Assembly (NCBI GenBank): GCA_949987565.1
Contig: OX465109.1
Location: 13,223,400-13,287,399 of the forward strand
Origin: Luidia sarsii
Lineage: Eukaryota > Echinodermata > Asteroidea > Paxillosida > Luidiidae
Reading direction: 5' to 3'
DNA: 64,000 bases
Under the pieces are notes generated by a model, which was given only the letters and a program-made list of their open reading frames with translations, ran no database searches and was not told the origin of the DNA. The position numbers were made by a program, and so were the translations under genes. Below, one piece after another: positions 33,279-44,351 of the stretch (the stretch's first letter is position 1; each line of letters begins with the position of its first letter).

Positions 33279-36200
33279 TTACTGTGCCTTAAGTGCCATA
33301 GCAACCTCTGTAACTCGAGGTGGCAGCTTTCCTTTATACTTAATGCCATACACTTGAGTCTGCAAGTAAATGAAGAAGTTAACCAGTGACGCCGAATACT
33401 CCAAGTTAAACACAAAGTGGCTCTTGAAGAGAAAGTCAACTGCTGCTGTGATATTAGTTGATGGTAGAGGAAACCCATTATCTTCTATCTTTAGGATGAT
33501 CTGCTGCACTGATGATCTTGAACCAAATGCAAGAAGAGAAGGCTGCTTTGTGGACTGATCCTTCAGGGCATCCTGTAGTGAACTGCCAACCTTTTAAAAA
33601 CGACACAGAACAAAGGAAGAAAATGACAGCATTTGCATTCTACATCAGGCTATGTACTAAACCAAATAATCCAGTCAATTTTTAAAATGTGAGCTAATAT
33701 AGCCATCTGGAGTTGACAATCACTTTCCTTAAACTGTCACTCTAAGCTCACATTAGATAACCTAGATGGCAAGGGGGTACTAGTTTCTAAAGGATTAATA
33801 CATGTTACCCCTTCTAGAAAACAATCTATTTTGCTCAGTTCCATTCATGTGCTTGTAATCATGTATTCTGACTCAAACAGCGGTCATCCTCTACATAGAT
33901 GTAAATACAATATCTTCGTGTGTCAAAGAAAACCACTAGAAAAACTGACTGACTAACTTATGAAAGGCTTTGGAAAAGTACTCTGGGGGTCACAGGTTAG
34001 AGCCCCACTCCAGTCAAGAAGGTCTATGTTTTGCATGGTGAATAGAACAAATTAAGCAGTGAGTTTGCAGTAGAAGCACATGAATATTTGTTTGGAGACA
34101 GTGTAGGGTTTAAAGAAACCCTGTGAGATCTCAATGCTCTAGACAATGTGGAACCTGCCCTGCATTGTTTATGCAATGCCATCAACATTGACATATACCT
34201 TACCATGGCACTTCCTAAAATATTCCCAAGAACTGGCTAATATGTTTAGAGTGTATGTGTTTGACAAGGAACACTGCAAAATCGCTACTTAATTTTTAAT
34301 TTTACAAAACAAAGATGTTACCTCATAGAATTTCAACAGCTGCTTGTCCACATCTTGATGCGAAACACGACCTCTTGCTTTTGTGTTGAATGATGGTAGC
34401 AGTCGCATCAGCACAATGAAGCCATAGAGTGCAATGAGTTCTACAAAAAACATGTACAAGTATGTAGCACTGTAAATTTGCTGAACCTGCTGTCCTCAAT
34501 CCTCCAATTGTATTTTGGAATTGCTTGTAAAGATGTAGATTGAAAGTTAACCCAAACTGGTCTTTTAAAAGTTCACTCTTTTTCAATTCAGCACAGTTTT
34601 GACAATATCATGTGAGATAAGATACAAAAAAGTGGGAGAAAACTTGCTTTGGTTTTGAAGCTACCTTTATGAGAGACATTCTACATGATGTAGGGGTAAT
34701 TTGTTCCATCACAAAATAAGCAGTTTACATCTAAAATATGGACATGTATAGGCTTTTTGTGAGGACACTTACATGTACACGAGTGTACCATGCTTACCTT
34801 CACTTTTCTCTCCAGGTTCTGACTCGTAGTCCCGCACCACTCTTGCAACTTGCTCCTGTTGACACGTCGAGCCATATTTTAGTAGAGCCTGGGCAAGGCC
34901 ACTCCATTTCCCCAGCATGCAATCAGATGATTGCTTGAAAATGGCCTGGAAATCTTGATCAATCTGGTAGTTGGTATGAAACAATTCATTTAAAGGCACA
35001 CCAGTTTGGGGGTGGGTAGTTCACATTCATTGGGTAGTAGAGAGGCAGCTCATCAGCTTTGAATACATCTACATGTATCTTGGGAAGCTAATGGCTTCTA
35101 CCTTTCTAATAAAGCAAGTCAAATAAATCTTACTTTCAAATTTGACTTACAAGTTCTGGAATATCCATGAAGCGTGGGTAATGACACAGGATTTTGGATA
35201 GAAATGGCTTTTGGCGGTCTATCCAGGCACGTCTGTTGGGTGCTAGGCGTTCCATAGCTCTGATGACTTGCAGTCTTGTTCTTGTTGCATTCCTGCAGTA
35301 GGACTCCAGCTCTTCAGCCTCCGACTCAGGTATCAGGTCCTCTTTAGGGCTCTCACAGCATGGTGGAGTGATGTTTTTACTACTGGTCTTCTGCTTTGCA
35401 GAGGGAGGTAGGGTCCTCCGAAGGTTCTTCAGTTTATCCTGGATGTATCCACTCTGCCCACCCACTGAACAGAAGAAGTGTTCCTGTTGGAAATACATTT
35501 AGACCAATATGGCAGAGAATATCATTGACAAATGCAACTTGTCATTTTCAACTTGTCAGGGGCCAATGTTTAAAAATGCATAAAAATCCATGCTTACATG
35601 GAGCTTTCATGAACTCATCATTTGGGCCAAGACAACAGCAAGTACACAATCTATGGCAAAGGATTCCATGAAAATTGTGCCCACATGTCTGAACTACCAA
35701 TTTGTAGATACAATTCTAACACTGATTGCCAATGTGGAACTGGCTACTTAAGGCATGACTTGCAATATGCTGTGAGAACCCAGGAGGCTATTTGTGTTAA
35801 CAGGTTGTTCATAAAACAGTGGGGTTGAATTCATATTCAGAGTCAACTTGTTTGCCAACTTACATGCCCTGTCCTCCCATTGGAATCTCTGAGATTTGGA
35901 AACAATCTGACCACTGCACTTCCCATTGCGTGTTTCTCCTCGATGGTTGGGTAACTGTTTAAAAAGAATTATTGTTAGTGGACAAATGAGGAATTTTTGT
36001 TAGTGGACAAATCAGAACATGATAAGCAACAGATTGAAGAATGCTTTTAAATTTGGATTGACAAGTTTGTGAACATACAGAAAGCTATGGGATGATGTTT
36101 CAGGAGCCAAGTCTTCTGACTACAATAAACTCGAGTAATTGAACTGAAAAAAATATCAACAGATTATTAATAGTAAGTCCCCTCATTCACCCATCAAAAC

Positions 36201-38334
36201 CCTTTTCATCAAAACAGGATTGCATCATTTCTACTCCATAATATACTCCATAACAAGAGGGCTTACTTTCCACATCTCGCAACCAGCTCGGCAGTTAGTA
36301 TACTGACAAGAGAGATTCTTGACCCAGGACAGATGTATTTGTTTCTACAGTACTCCTCCAGAATAGCTGGTCCTTTGGGGTGTTTCTCCAAAATCTTCTG
36401 AGCGTCAAACAATGGCTGCTTGAAAATGGAAAGGGGAAAAATATACCAATGAAATTGTATTCTTGTGACCGTATCTCACTGACAAACAACACAGGAAATT
36501 CAAGAAAATTCAAAAATTTGAAAGGCTGACAGTGATATCACATGTGCTTTTACATGTACCTGTGCAAGCTCATAATTTCCTATCGTCGACTGTGGGCTCC
36601 AACTGTCCCCTTACGAAAATGCACACTTGTCAGTACAAAGGATCATTGTTATAGCACAAATGAAAACAAAAATCCCAATATGCTGTCAGTTGCATGACTG
36701 CTCTTGTGACTTGCAACAACCAAGCTTGCATGATTACAAATTTTGCTTTGTAAGACATACTTGTATTGTACAATGAGTTTTAGTCAAAACTAGCTAAATC
36801 ACTCGGCCCCCTTTCAATTTTTACTCCATGCAGAAAAACGTATAAATGATCAACTCTTCATGTTGTTTTCTAACAGCTTTGACAACACAAAGAGGGCCTA
36901 CAATGTATAGTAAACAGAGTAGTATACACATATCAAAATGAGGCCAAACCCATTCACCTGTTCCACATGTTGTGGTTGTTGGTTCCTAACTAAAAAATAC
37001 TATCACACTGAGTGGGAATTGCTTAATAAATTGATTAATAATGATGCAAATTAGTAAGAGTGATAAAACTGTGAGGCAAGCTCACCTTGGCTAGGTTCAT
37101 TGGGGTGCTGCTTGTAGATGCTGACATGGATGGTGATGGTGATCTTGGAGGGCAGGTGTCACATATCTGAGAGATTGACAATAAATTTAACAAATAAATC
37201 AAATTATTTAACATCCCAAGAAAATGAAAATTTTTAGTTCTTTGAATTTGAAGTAATTGCCTACGGGACTTTTTTGGTAAAACTTACGGAGAAGTACATG
37301 TACATGTACATGTACGTGTACAAGTACACGTACGTGTACAAGTACATGTACACGTACATGTACTTGTACTTGTACAGGTACGTGTACATGTACTTGTAAA
37401 TGTACTTGTACATGTACTTGTACATGTACTTGTACATGTACTTGTACTTGTACATGTAGAGTACATTGCTGTATAGTACAATCATAGACCTGGAGGAATT
37501 TTTTTAAACAGCATCAAAATCATCATGCATCATTTGCATTTGCTAGCACTGCACACAGTTTTTCACAAAGTACAGGTACAAGAACTTCCCTTCACAACAA
37601 AGCAGTAATTGCGAAGAGACTCACAAAACATTATTTCATTTCTTTTTAAGCATACTGCTATGCTACAATTGGTTGCAATTGAAAATACAGGTGTCATATT
37701 TCCAAGAACATACATGTACATATACATCAATGTGTACAAGCGTCTGTGGAGTACAGTTGACTCTTTTTAATACAAACACTGTTAACACAACATTCTGATA
37801 AAACAAAGCTCTGGTCCCCACATTGCATTCATGTGCACTGTAAATGGGGTTGTGTACATGTATGTGTACCACTTGTAATAGTACTATACGTTGTGGTACA
37901 TCAAACAATCTGGCCAGGTCTCACTGAGTTTGCATTAATGAGAGTCAACTGTAACTGTACTTCATATGGATGTTTACCTTTGTTGATGGGCTGCAGGGCT
38001 CTGGAAGCTGGTCAAGATAACTAATAGTGCTTCCGGTAGAGTATGATGGACTTGGGGGTCTTGGAGAAATTGTCGTTTGCGAAGATTGGAATTTGATCTC
38101 AATTATATCCTCCAAAATATCCTCATCATTTTCATCAATTTCAACAAAACGACCATTTGTTTCAACTTTTCCTTGAAAGAAATATTCAGATTGGCCTTCA
38201 CCACTTGAGAGGGAAAACTTTGATAACACTTTCTCAGTTATGCTTGTGAAGGTCTTCTCATTGTCAAGTTTAATTAACTTTTGCCTTTGCTGTCCATCTC
38301 CATGGACAAACGTTACGTACATCCGTTTACTCAT
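33279..38334 (-). CDS. Eight-exon gene of the CACTA-like element, 536 residues, unknown function
   Basis: The exons on the - strand are 38334-37978, 37166-37086, 36418-36267, 35954-35864, 35483-35151, 34963-34798, 34440-34322 and 33590-33279. All have GT/AG borders; together they make 1611 nt without a stop until TAA at 33279-33281. The N-terminal 70 residues (MYVTFVHGDGQQRQKLIKLD...) look like a ubiquitin-like/PB1-type fold. A Pro/Ser-rich linker follows. The C-terminal exon has QPSLLAFGSRSS and FVFNLEYSASLVNFFIYLQ, which I know from large families of uncharacterised fish and invertebrate proteins. An AATAAA lies 53 nt after the stop. Likely an accessory transposon protein; function unknown. 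Confidence 0.8.
37294..37458. repeat. acatgtac/acttgtac microsatellite
   Basis: About 165 bp consist of the hexanucleotides acatgt and acttgt, with some acgtgt variants. It lies in the first intron of the 536-residue gene, near the acceptor of exon 2 in transcription order. Tyr/Met- or Thr/Cys/Ser-repeat ORFs across it are spurious. Confidence 0.9.
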
Positions 38335-38492
38335 TGCAAATTAAAATGCTGATTCAAGAAATCTATGAGAGAGTTAGTAAGTTCCTCTTTAGTAATTACG
38401 TTTTGTTTGTAGGCTTCAATCAGGAAAAGTAAAAAGTTTAGTGTGCCATGAATTTCCAAGAAATGCCACTCTTCATGACCACCACCTGGCAT
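38331..38492 (-). CDS. 53-codon upstream ORF overlapping the 536-residue ORF by ATGA
   Basis: The ORF starts at ATG 38492-38490, just after an acceptor (ctttttacag, AG at 38502-38501), and encodes 53 residues rich in Leu/Phe (LEIHGTLNFLLFLIEAYKQN). Its stop TGA overlaps the ATG of the main ORF in the arrangement ATGA (38334-38331). It sits in the same exon, so a transcript starting upstream would carry both. It could be a separate small protein, a regulatory uORF, or an N-terminal module read through another splice form. Confidence 0.6.
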   Translation of the reverse strand: MPGGGHEEWHFLEIHGTLNFLLFLIEAYKQNVITKEELTNSLIDFLNQHFNLQ

Positions 38493-38654
38493 TGTTTGAC
38501 CTGTAAAAAGAGTACACATTATGGTATTTAGTAACCAGCTCTTCAGTTCCCAAATGTTTTCCTCGAGGCTAGGGATTAAAAGCTTTGTAGCAGGAACAAT
38601 ATGTCCCTACAATATCAGTTATTTTCTAGTTGCATTACATGTTTTGGTCCAAGA

Positions 38655-38660
38655 TTTATT
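38655..38660 (-). promoter_or_regulatory. Candidate poly(A) signal of the 826-residue gene
   Basis: AATAAA on the - strand, about 170 nt after the stop codon at 38829. Confidence 0.4.
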
Positions 38661-38828
38661 ATTTTTCAATGACGTTTTTGTCCTCAAAATATATTTTTGG
38701 AATTATTTAAATTTCATGGAACTAAAGACTCTGAAATCTGCCGTGTTGTCCTTAAAAATGTTGTCAGCTGCTACTCTGGTAAGGAAATAAATAGTGCTCT
38801 CTTGCAGAAACAAAATTGACTTAAACTA

Positions 38829-41309
38829 TTACAAAATATAATTTCTTGTTGTGACAACATTTTTCTCTCCAACACAGTTAACATGCAGTGGGCGAAAGTT
38901 CCTTAACATGTTTGGTTGTCGGAAGAATTTATCATTGGATTCACTGATAATGTAGGCATGAATGTGTTCATCAAAATAATCACTTGTCCATAGTGCTCCT
39001 GACAAGAAGACGGCATTACCTACAATAATTACATGAGACATTTTTCCAAATTGAGGTAATTCATCTTTCATGTTTACAACTACAAGTGTACCTGTCCTGT
39101 ACTCAGTTCCATAATGGGTTATATTTGAAGTGACAAAAACATCATCATTTGGGAGGAGCTCAGGAACTTGCGTCAATAGAGCAGGATAGTCCTCAATATC
39201 TCTGACAGCACAACTGGCTACTTCACCAGCTTCAAATCCCACATCTTTACTGTGTTGAGACCATCTGCAGGAATGACTTATCTGGTGTCTTTTAGCTGCT
39301 GTCAAGCAAATATCCTTGAAACAACATACTACACTGGTCAGCCTTTTTGTCATATTATGCTTTGCTTCAAAGCGCATAGACCATAAGTTGATAAGAGGTC
39401 CAACTGCTTTCATGACCATGGGGTAATGCACTAAAAAGTGGTGCTTTGGAAGAAGTCGGACTGTCGGAAACAACTGCTTAAATAAGGAATGGTGATCCTG
39501 AATGAGGTACTTCAGATAATGACTCAAACCTTCTGTGACTGAATCTCCAAAAACTATGTCTACAATTGTTCGCAGTTTCAAGATTAATTGCCAATACAAA
39601 TTACCTACTGGGAGCAGGGGACCAATCAAAAGTGGCAACACTCGGAATAGGCACCACATTTGGCTTGCATGCTGTTTCAGAGAGTTGTCTTTTCCTTTGA
39701 GAGTTGATTCCAGAATCTGTGAAGGCTTATTTTTCTTGTCACAGTGCCCGTAGTTATGGTTTGCCAGAAGGGCATTGAGCTTATCGAGAGTGAAGAAGTG
39801 TTCATCATAGATAAACCTAGCTAGTACTAACTTTACTTCCATGGGAATTACGCCTTCTAATAAATCATGCATAATATCCGGTGCAAGGTTGGTAGTGACA
39901 TGAAAAAATTTGAGAGAATTTAAAACAGTATCCCTCTTAACACCACTATTTGTCACTGCTGCAGCATTATGAAGAGACTCTTCTACATGATTAGTGTGGA
40001 GGCCTTTTTCTCTGAGTACAAAGTCCTCTTCAAGAAAGCAGTGCTGAAAGTCTTCCTTATGACCTACACAAGTTCGGCATGGTCTGTTAGCCATAAAACT
40101 CTCTACAAAACCAAACACACCATTCACCCCAAGATTATCTCCACAAACTTGGGTCAATGTTCCATACACAGTCTTTGTAGAATTGTCAGGCAGTACAACG
40201 TCTGCGCCATCATTTGATTCTAGCTGTTTTAATTCTGCCACAAACGGAGCCAATATGGGATTGAAACCATACTTTTTTAGATCAAGGCAATTACAGAATG
40301 CGAGCAAGTGAATATTGTCCAAGGAAGAGTTTAGTCTTGGATGAAAATTCTTTAACATATAGTAAAAGGCACCAATTTTGTGGAGGCCTCTTTTGGAACC
40401 AAGAGGATTAACCACCTCGAATTCATCAAAATAGAGGCAAATCTGAATTGCCTGCTGATTGGTTGAAAAAAGTGGATGGTTTCTGTACTGGCTTCCATCA
40501 CAATAATCACGCAGCACATTGTCATTGCTTGTATGTCCAACATCAATCTCATTTACTGCATGTTTGTCACCAAGAATCATTCCTAGAGTGGATAAAAGGG
40601 AGACATACTGAAAAGTCTCTGGTACAAGAACCTGTTTTGTTTGATTTTGATGATCTGTTTTAACATCATAACGAAAGCCAAGAAAAATGGTCTTCGGCTG
40701 AACAACATACAAATGTGCATCAAGGAATCTTTCTTGTTTGTATCTAGTATCAAGACCATTAAAAAGAGATCCATCATTCTCAAATTCAGCCAACAGTGTC
40801 TGGTAATGTTCACTCTCCCTTCCAATGCCGATTTTGTCTAAAGTCTTGTCAACTTTACCCATTAAATTGTTAACAACTTCAGAATTCAAAGAGGCAGTTG
40901 CAGATATAACTCTGCTCATGCTTGCGTAGGTCATGTTTGTATCAGAAAGAAGTGAACCAATGAAAATAGCTGTTTGCTTAGATAAGTCCACGTCATCCTT
41001 TCTTCCTACTACATTTTGTTCAATATAGGGCCCATGAGCACACTCTTCCACCTCTTCCATATGTACATGTACATCATGTACCTCATCCCCATCTACAGGA
41101 ACACTGTCATCTAAAACAAGGGGATGTTGGTTAGCTACATGTTTTCTGAAAGAATTGAATGTGGTAAAAGATGACGGGCATCCACCTTGACCACATGTTA
41201 GACTTAAATCTTTTGCGTCAAAGAGAGCATGTGCCATATGCAAATGGCTTATTAATTTAGAAACATGTCCTGGAATTATTATATGGCATTTGAAACATGA
41301 ATACCCCAT
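38829..41309 (-). CDS. C2H2 zinc-finger tnp2-like transposase-type protein, 826 residues, intact
   Basis: A single uninterrupted ORF of 826 codons. Residues 5-60 form two C2H2 fingers (CFKC...HLHMAH and LTCGQGGCPSSF...HVANQH). The centre has NRPCRTCVGHK and the signature PDIMHDLLEGVIPMEV near residue 495, then LLPKHHFLVHYPMVM and MRFEAKHNMTKR. In animal CACTA/EnSpm-type transposon proteins the D-x-MHD-LLEG block corresponds to the tnp2 region. The start ATG follows an acceptor-like TGAAATAG about 35 nt upstream, so the 5'UTR is probably spliced. An AATAAA lies about 170 nt past the stop (38660-38655). Likely the transposase; the catalytic residues cannot be fixed by eye. Confidence 0.82.
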   Translation of the reverse strand: MGYSCFKCHIIIPGHVSKLISHLHMAHALFDAKDLSLTCGQGGCPSSFTTFNSFRKHVANQHPLVLDDSVPVDGDEVHDVHVHMEEVEECAHGPYIEQNVVGRKDDVDLSKQTAIFIGSLLSDTNMTYASMSRVISATASLNSEVVNNLMGKVDKTLDKIGIGRESEHYQTLLAEFENDGSLFNGLDTRYKQERFLDAHLYVVQPKTIFLGFRYDVKTDHQNQTKQVLVPETFQYVSLLSTLGMILGDKHAVNEIDVGHTSNDNVLRDYCDGSQYRNHPLFSTNQQAIQICLYFDEFEVVNPLGSKRGLHKIGAFYYMLKNFHPRLNSSLDNIHLLAFCNCLDLKKYGFNPILAPFVAELKQLESNDGADVVLPDNSTKTVYGTLTQVCGDNLGVNGVFGFVESFMANRPCRTCVGHKEDFQHCFLEEDFVLREKGLHTNHVEESLHNAAAVTNSGVKRDTVLNSLKFFHVTTNLAPDIMHDLLEGVIPMEVKLVLARFIYDEHFFTLDKLNALLANHNYGHCDKKNKPSQILESTLKGKDNSLKQHASQMWCLFRVLPLLIGPLLPVGNLYWQLILKLRTIVDIVFGDSVTEGLSHYLKYLIQDHHSLFKQLFPTVRLLPKHHFLVHYPMVMKAVGPLINLWSMRFEAKHNMTKRLTSVVCCFKDICLTAAKRHQISHSCRWSQHSKDVGFEAGEVASCAVRDIEDYPALLTQVPELLPNDDVFVTSNITHYGTEYRTGTLVVVNMKDELPQFGKMSHVIIVGNAVFLSGALWTSDYFDEHIHAYIISESNDKFFRQPNMLRNFRPLHVNCVGEKNVVTTRNYIL

Positions 41310-42100
41310 GATTGATTTATGTTGACTGGCACAGGCCTTAACCTATTTCAAAGATTAAAGAAAATAAATAGCCTACAACTTGCACAAGTACCCCAGGCCT
41401 TTCCACAGCCTGACACTGACAACACTTTTCAGGTCAAGGCCGGTTATCAAGGTCCACTAACACTAGACTAGGCCAATCTGTGTCATAGTCTATTAAGTAT
41501 TATTACTAAATACTAGTCATGACTCAGTCATGTAGAGCTTAGAGCCTAGATAGAGGTGACGAGTAATAATGCAATACAACATAACATGCATAGACCCTAC
41601 AACTTACAAGTTTTTACAATTCCACAACAGACTCGCTTTTGACCGTATTGCCCCTAACACTGCTACTGTGCTAGTTCAATCACGCTGATGCTACGTCTCC
41701 CAGTCGCTAGGCAGGCGTAACCTCTGATATGTCAAGTGTTAGAATGGGTCTAGGCCCGCTTATAAGTAGGCCTACAGTAGGCCTATATACGTTAACTTAA
41801 GCGTTAAGGCATACAAGGTGAAGGTCTCAAAGATAGCTCGCTTGGATAATGTTGTTGGGCTTAGTATTATTAACACAGGCAACAACGAGCAGTCAAGTGC
41901 CAAACCAGAAGAATTCATACACTCACAGCATTCTTTTGAGACAATTAAATATATAGTCTAGAACCGGCATATGGACTCCAAAATTGAAAAATAGCCCCAC
42001 TCACCGCTGCGACCCACCAAGTCATCAACTCATGCAGTCAACGGTAACACACATGTACCATACGTACGCACGTATGTTTGTACAGAAAACGAGCGAGCAC

Positions 42101-42112
42101 ACAATGGCGGCC
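42101..42112 (+). promoter_or_regulatory. YY1-like site (ACAATGGCGGCC) in the presumed promoter of the CACTA-like element
   Basis: The word fits the YY1 consensus AANATGGCGGC. It lies about 200 bp inside the right end of the element, upstream of both - strand genes, in the only CG-rich patch of the region (gcggccgcgg). YY1 sites often mark transcription starts and retroelement promoters, so this is where I would place the promoter. Confidence 0.4.
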
Positions 42113-42189
42113 GCGGACCGGACAAGTTCAGACGTGTTGAAAGGGTCACATGACTCAAATGAGCCAATCAACCTTCCGTTCTTAAAGAG

Positions 42190-42314
42190 CACGTATTTTC
42201 AGCACCCGCTTTTCAACACCTCAGGCATAGTTTGCTCCCGTGGAGCTATTTTGTGCACGTTACGTGCAGGTGACATCTCAGCACCCACAATTCAGCACTT
42301 TGTTTTTTAGAGTG
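42190..42314. repeat. Right subterminal AGCAC motif cluster of the CACTA-like element
   Basis: At least five agcac or near copies (agcacgtatt, cagcacccgc, tgtgcacg, cagcaccca, cagcacttt) lie in the last 125 bp, ending in the terminal inverted repeat. It is a sparser mirror of the left end. Confidence 0.75.
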
Positions 42315-42318
42315 TAGA

Positions 42319-42510
42319 AATGAGCGAACCTCGGTAGCATTACGGGGAAGGGGCCAATCATGAACACGATCAGTATTTGCTGGGTCAGGGAGAATTCCAT
42401 CTTTGGAAACAATATAGCCTAAGAATCTTATTGTGTGTGGAGAAAGTGACACTTGGGTTTAGTTTGAGGTTGGACTTCTGGAAGTGGGAGATAACTTCTT
42501 CCAGGTTAGT
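42319..42510 (-). pseudogene. Gypsy RT middle fragment
   Basis: Contains NLEEVISHFQKSNLKLNPSV and, after a frame change near 42410, FLGYIVSKDGI and WPLPRNATEVRSF. It is bounded on one side by the 42517-44345 insert and on the other by the CACTA-like element, so both borders are exact insertion points. Confidence 0.85.
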
Positions 42511-42516
42511 CATATG

Positions 42517-44345
42517 TGACCCGCTCTGTAAAAATGAGTCTGATGTGTCAGAATTAAGATTTGCAGTTTTGAGGCTGGTATGAAAGAGCAGGAAATAGGC
42601 TTTAATTTGATACAAGGTTCAATTCTGTTGGACATTGCGTTGCGGTTTTATGATTTTTTTAAAATTGTGTCAACTGTATAACTTATTAAGTCTTTAACGG
42701 AGAAACAGAGCTTTTAAAATCCTTGTGAATCGTCGTACTTTTCTTTTAGAGATTACCTTAGCAACCAATGTTTTCCCTTGTTGGTATCCCCCTCAAAATT
42801 TCAGGGACTGTTTCTCACTACTTTCCACCCATTTCTATTGGTCTACAATAAATGTCAATATTTGTTATTAATTTTATTTATTGTAATAATTAAAGTGAAA
42901 TTCACGTTGTTTTTTTTTAATTAAGTTTCTTAATTAAACAAAGCAGATCTTATCACAAGAACTAAATGACTCAAAATTAACACAAGATGTTCATTGGCAC
43001 AACATTTATTCATCCAAGCGCCATTAACACAAAATCTCTGAAATCTATTGTTCTCAATTGTACTGTTTTTTTTGGCTTAGAAACTGTGTTTTTGGTCAAA
43101 AATTGTAAAACCAACAGTTGAGCACAACAAACCTTCTGAGGCTATTTTCATTAAGCTTCCTGAATTGGTTTCTATCGCTCCATATACCTGCTACATCAGA
43201 ATCTCCTTATTTGGTTTAAAATTGTACGCTTTATTTTGTACTTTTTGGGGTACAAAAATAGCATTTTTGGTAAAAAAGTGTTCGGAAAGAAAAGTTTCAG
43301 AAAAAAGTTATCAAAACTTCTGAGGCTATTTTTCATTAAGCTTGCCCTGTTGGTTTTCATTTCTCCTCGTACCCGCTGCTTCAGAATCTCCTAATTTGGT
43401 TGAAAAACAGTGTTTTGGTCAACAAACAAAGTGTCAGAACAAAATCTCATTTTGGTTTAACAGTAAGGTTTCAAACTTATTTTGCTTTATTTATACTGCA
43501 GCGTTTCCTTTTCTTGGTGGTGATTTCTGTGCAAGTAATTTTCCTAATTGATTTTCTTTGGTTGGCTTTGGCATGGTTGGGAGAGGACAGGTAGTATTTT
43601 TGGTGGTTTCCTTGCAGAATTCCCTAATTTTTTTCAAACAGGTACCACTGCCGTTGTGGATCCATGCCTGGTGGGGTTATTGGAGCTGGTAGGTCTTGTG
43701 GTGGGAGGCGTACGGTTGACTTCTGCAGCTGGATCGCAGTCTCTGCGTCATCTAGGGTTTTTCGGGCATAGACTACCCCGGGTTCCTCAACTGTTGTCCT
43801 TGAGTGACAAAGTAGAAACAAAACAAACAAGCCATAAGGTTTTAATAATTCTTAGCAATAATGTTTGTACATGTACCTTCCTTATGGATTCGGTGTGGAT
43901 TTTGGTGTGCTTTATTTTCCTTACGGTAAGAAGTAACGCTGGGGTGGGGGAGTTTGTTTTCCATAATATCCCACTCCAACCGGGAAGGCATGAGATGAAG
44001 ATGAATACACCCACAGCGGTTTCAGGCGATACCAAGATCATGATAGGGGTGTGCACTTATGCCAACGTAAATATCGCAAAAAGGATCCAGTATTTTCAAC
44101 AAAACCAAACAAAGTAAATGATCAGCTGAAACAAAGAGGCCGAGAAAACCTGTTTTTAATCATCTTTAGGGGTGGAAAAAACTATTTTAAATAATTTAAC
44201 CCAAAAATATAGGTATCAAGCAAGCCTAAAAAAATAAAAACCCCAAATCATTTTTTTCGAAGGAAACATCCCCCTCCCACATTCAGCCCCTCCATACGTG
44301 GAAACGTGCTGCGCGACATCCGACTCATTTTTGCTGAGCGGGTCA
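42517..44345. mobile_element. DNA element with TGACCCGCTC inverted ends inserted in gypsy RT
   Basis: The inverted ends start TGACCCGCTC and match over 29 bp with three differences (42517-42545 and 44317-44345). CATATG stands on both sides (42511-42516 and 44346-44351), and removing the insert plus one copy rejoins the gypsy RT frame. A 4-bp ATAT duplication with one more base in each end is equally possible. The 1829-bp interior shows no transposase. It contains a partial duplication: 43134-43215 resembles 43317-43398 (ttctgaggctatttt...). Non-autonomous; superfamily undecided. Confidence 0.85.
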
Positions 44346-44351
44346 CATATG

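Larger units (their letters stand above)
31366..42314 (-). mobile_element. CACTA/EnSpm-like two-gene DNA transposon, apparently intact
   Basis: The inverted ends are CACTCTAAAAAACAA(G/A)GTGCT at 31366-31386 and, complemented, up to 42314. TA flanks both sides (31364-31365 and 42315-42316). Deleting the 10949 bp and one TA rejoins the gypsy RT frame exactly. Both ends hold many GTGCT/AGCAC motifs. The CACT start, short duplication and motif-rich subterminal zones are CACTA traits, and similar CACTCTAAAAAA ends are known to me from fish EnSpm elements. Two genes on the - strand have no visible lesion: an 826-codon ORF and an eight-exon 536-codon gene. Confidence 0.85.

Noticed and set aside
37261..37485. 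Tyr/Met/Lys and Thr/Cys/Ser repeat ORFs
   Set aside because: They are readings of an acatgt/acttgt microsatellite.
41984..42310. + strand ORF beginning after ACAATGGCGGCC
   Set aside because: It runs out through the CACTA-like terminal repeat and has no domain. The CG-rich patch is better explained as a promoter with a YY1-like site for the - strand genes.
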